A stretch of DNA of 31,169 nt from an uncultured Methylophilus sp. GTDB lineage: Bacteria; Pseudomonadota; Gammaproteobacteria; Burkholderiales; Methylophilaceae. The stretch is taken from contig CAKZJM010000037.1 in NCBI GenBank assembly GCA_936943315.1, positions 1 to 31,169 on the forward strand, given 5' to 3'. Shown here one piece after another: positions 30,974-31,169 of this stretch (positions are counted from its first letter, which is position 1; the number at the start of each line of letters is the position of its first letter). Under the pieces are notes generated by a model that had not been told where the DNA came from, did not search any database, and worked only from the letters and a program-made list of their open reading frames with translations. The position numbers and the translations under genes are program-made.

Positions 30974-31169
30974 TTAACGCAAACTGATCTGTGGCCAGCC
31001 GTGTTCGCTGGCATAGGCGGTCAGCGTCGCATCTGCATCTACCGCCACCGGGTGGGTGACCAGTTTCATCAATGGCAAATCGTTGTGCGAATCGCTGTAA
31101 AAATAACTGGTTTCAAACTCAGCCAAGGTCTGGCCGCGCGCAGCTAACCATTCATTCAGACGTGTCACT
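30974..31169 (-). CDS. HAD-IB family phosphatase, C-terminal end
   Basis: The 5' part lies beyond the right edge; about 65 residues are visible. YFYSDSHNDLPLMKLVTHPVAVDAD contains HAD motif IV (SDSHNDLPL) followed by the VTHPVAV-D pattern of HAD-IB (SerB-like) phosphatases. Such enzymes remove phosphate from phosphoserine or lipid intermediates; the substrate cannot be told from this end alone. The ATG at 31168 is inside the gene, not its start. Confidence 0.85.
   Translation of the reverse strand, partial: VTRLNEWLAARGQTLAEFETSYFYSDSHNDLPLMKLVTHPVAVDADATLTAYASEHGWPQISLR

Overview
The window looks like a piece of a betaproteobacterial chromosome. Methylophilaceae (Methylophilus, Methylovorus or Methylotenera type) is my best guess, from the feel of the core proteins (RhlE, Ffh, a YpjD/CcsA-like protein) and the moderate GC content; I have no database hit to back this. 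Core genes sit at both ends: on the left a truncated membrane protein, a YaiI-family protein, an RhlE helicase and a DUF2892-like protein; on the right tRNA-Lys(TTT), ffh, a CcsA/YpjD-like membrane protein and the end of a HAD phosphatase gene. Most of the middle is accessory DNA.

Region A (3.5-5.8 kb, minus strand) is a compact three-gene cassette: a TIR protein with extra N- and C-terminal regions, a stand-alone SLOG-like nucleotide-binding protein, and a ThsB-type TIR protein (DUF1863-like). It uses the parts of Thoeris-type nucleotide-signal immunity in a different arrangement, with no SIR2 domain and two TIR proteins. It is my first candidate for an undescribed system. A perfect 13-bp hairpin separates it from the next core gene.

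Region B (6.2-12.7 kb) holds a small membrane protein coupled to a histidine-kinase-like protein, an ECF42-type sigma factor with its DGPF/YCII partner, a redox set (YHS-like secreted protein, thioredoxin, CcdA/DsbD-like protein), a dead receiver-domain fragment and a lipoprotein. A decayed copy of the tRNA-Lys downstream sequence at 7.2 kb suggests that 7.25-12.7 kb is an old island in the same tRNA.

Region C (12.74-28.41 kb) is an integrated element bounded by a 51-bp perfect direct repeat that is the 3' part of tRNA-Lys. It has a tyrosine integrase, a P4-like primase-helicase, a possible origin region, a KlcA/ArdB antirestriction protein, small exported and membrane proteins, two XRE regulators (one paired with an ImmA/IrrE-type zinc peptidase) with visible operators, a TIR/SEFIR protein with an unrecognised C-terminal half next to attL, and a large GHKL ATPase fused to a Shedu-like PD-(D/E)XK domain. 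There are no capsid, tail or conjugation genes, so it resembles a satellite or minimal island carrying defence and anti-defence genes. An internal copy of the right-end sequence at 23.45-23.51 kb, and two copies of a broken small gene (23.23 and 25.58 kb) flanking the GHKL gene, show that the element is a composite of stacked or recombined islands. A solo Cas2-like protein with no CRISPR array lies next to attR.
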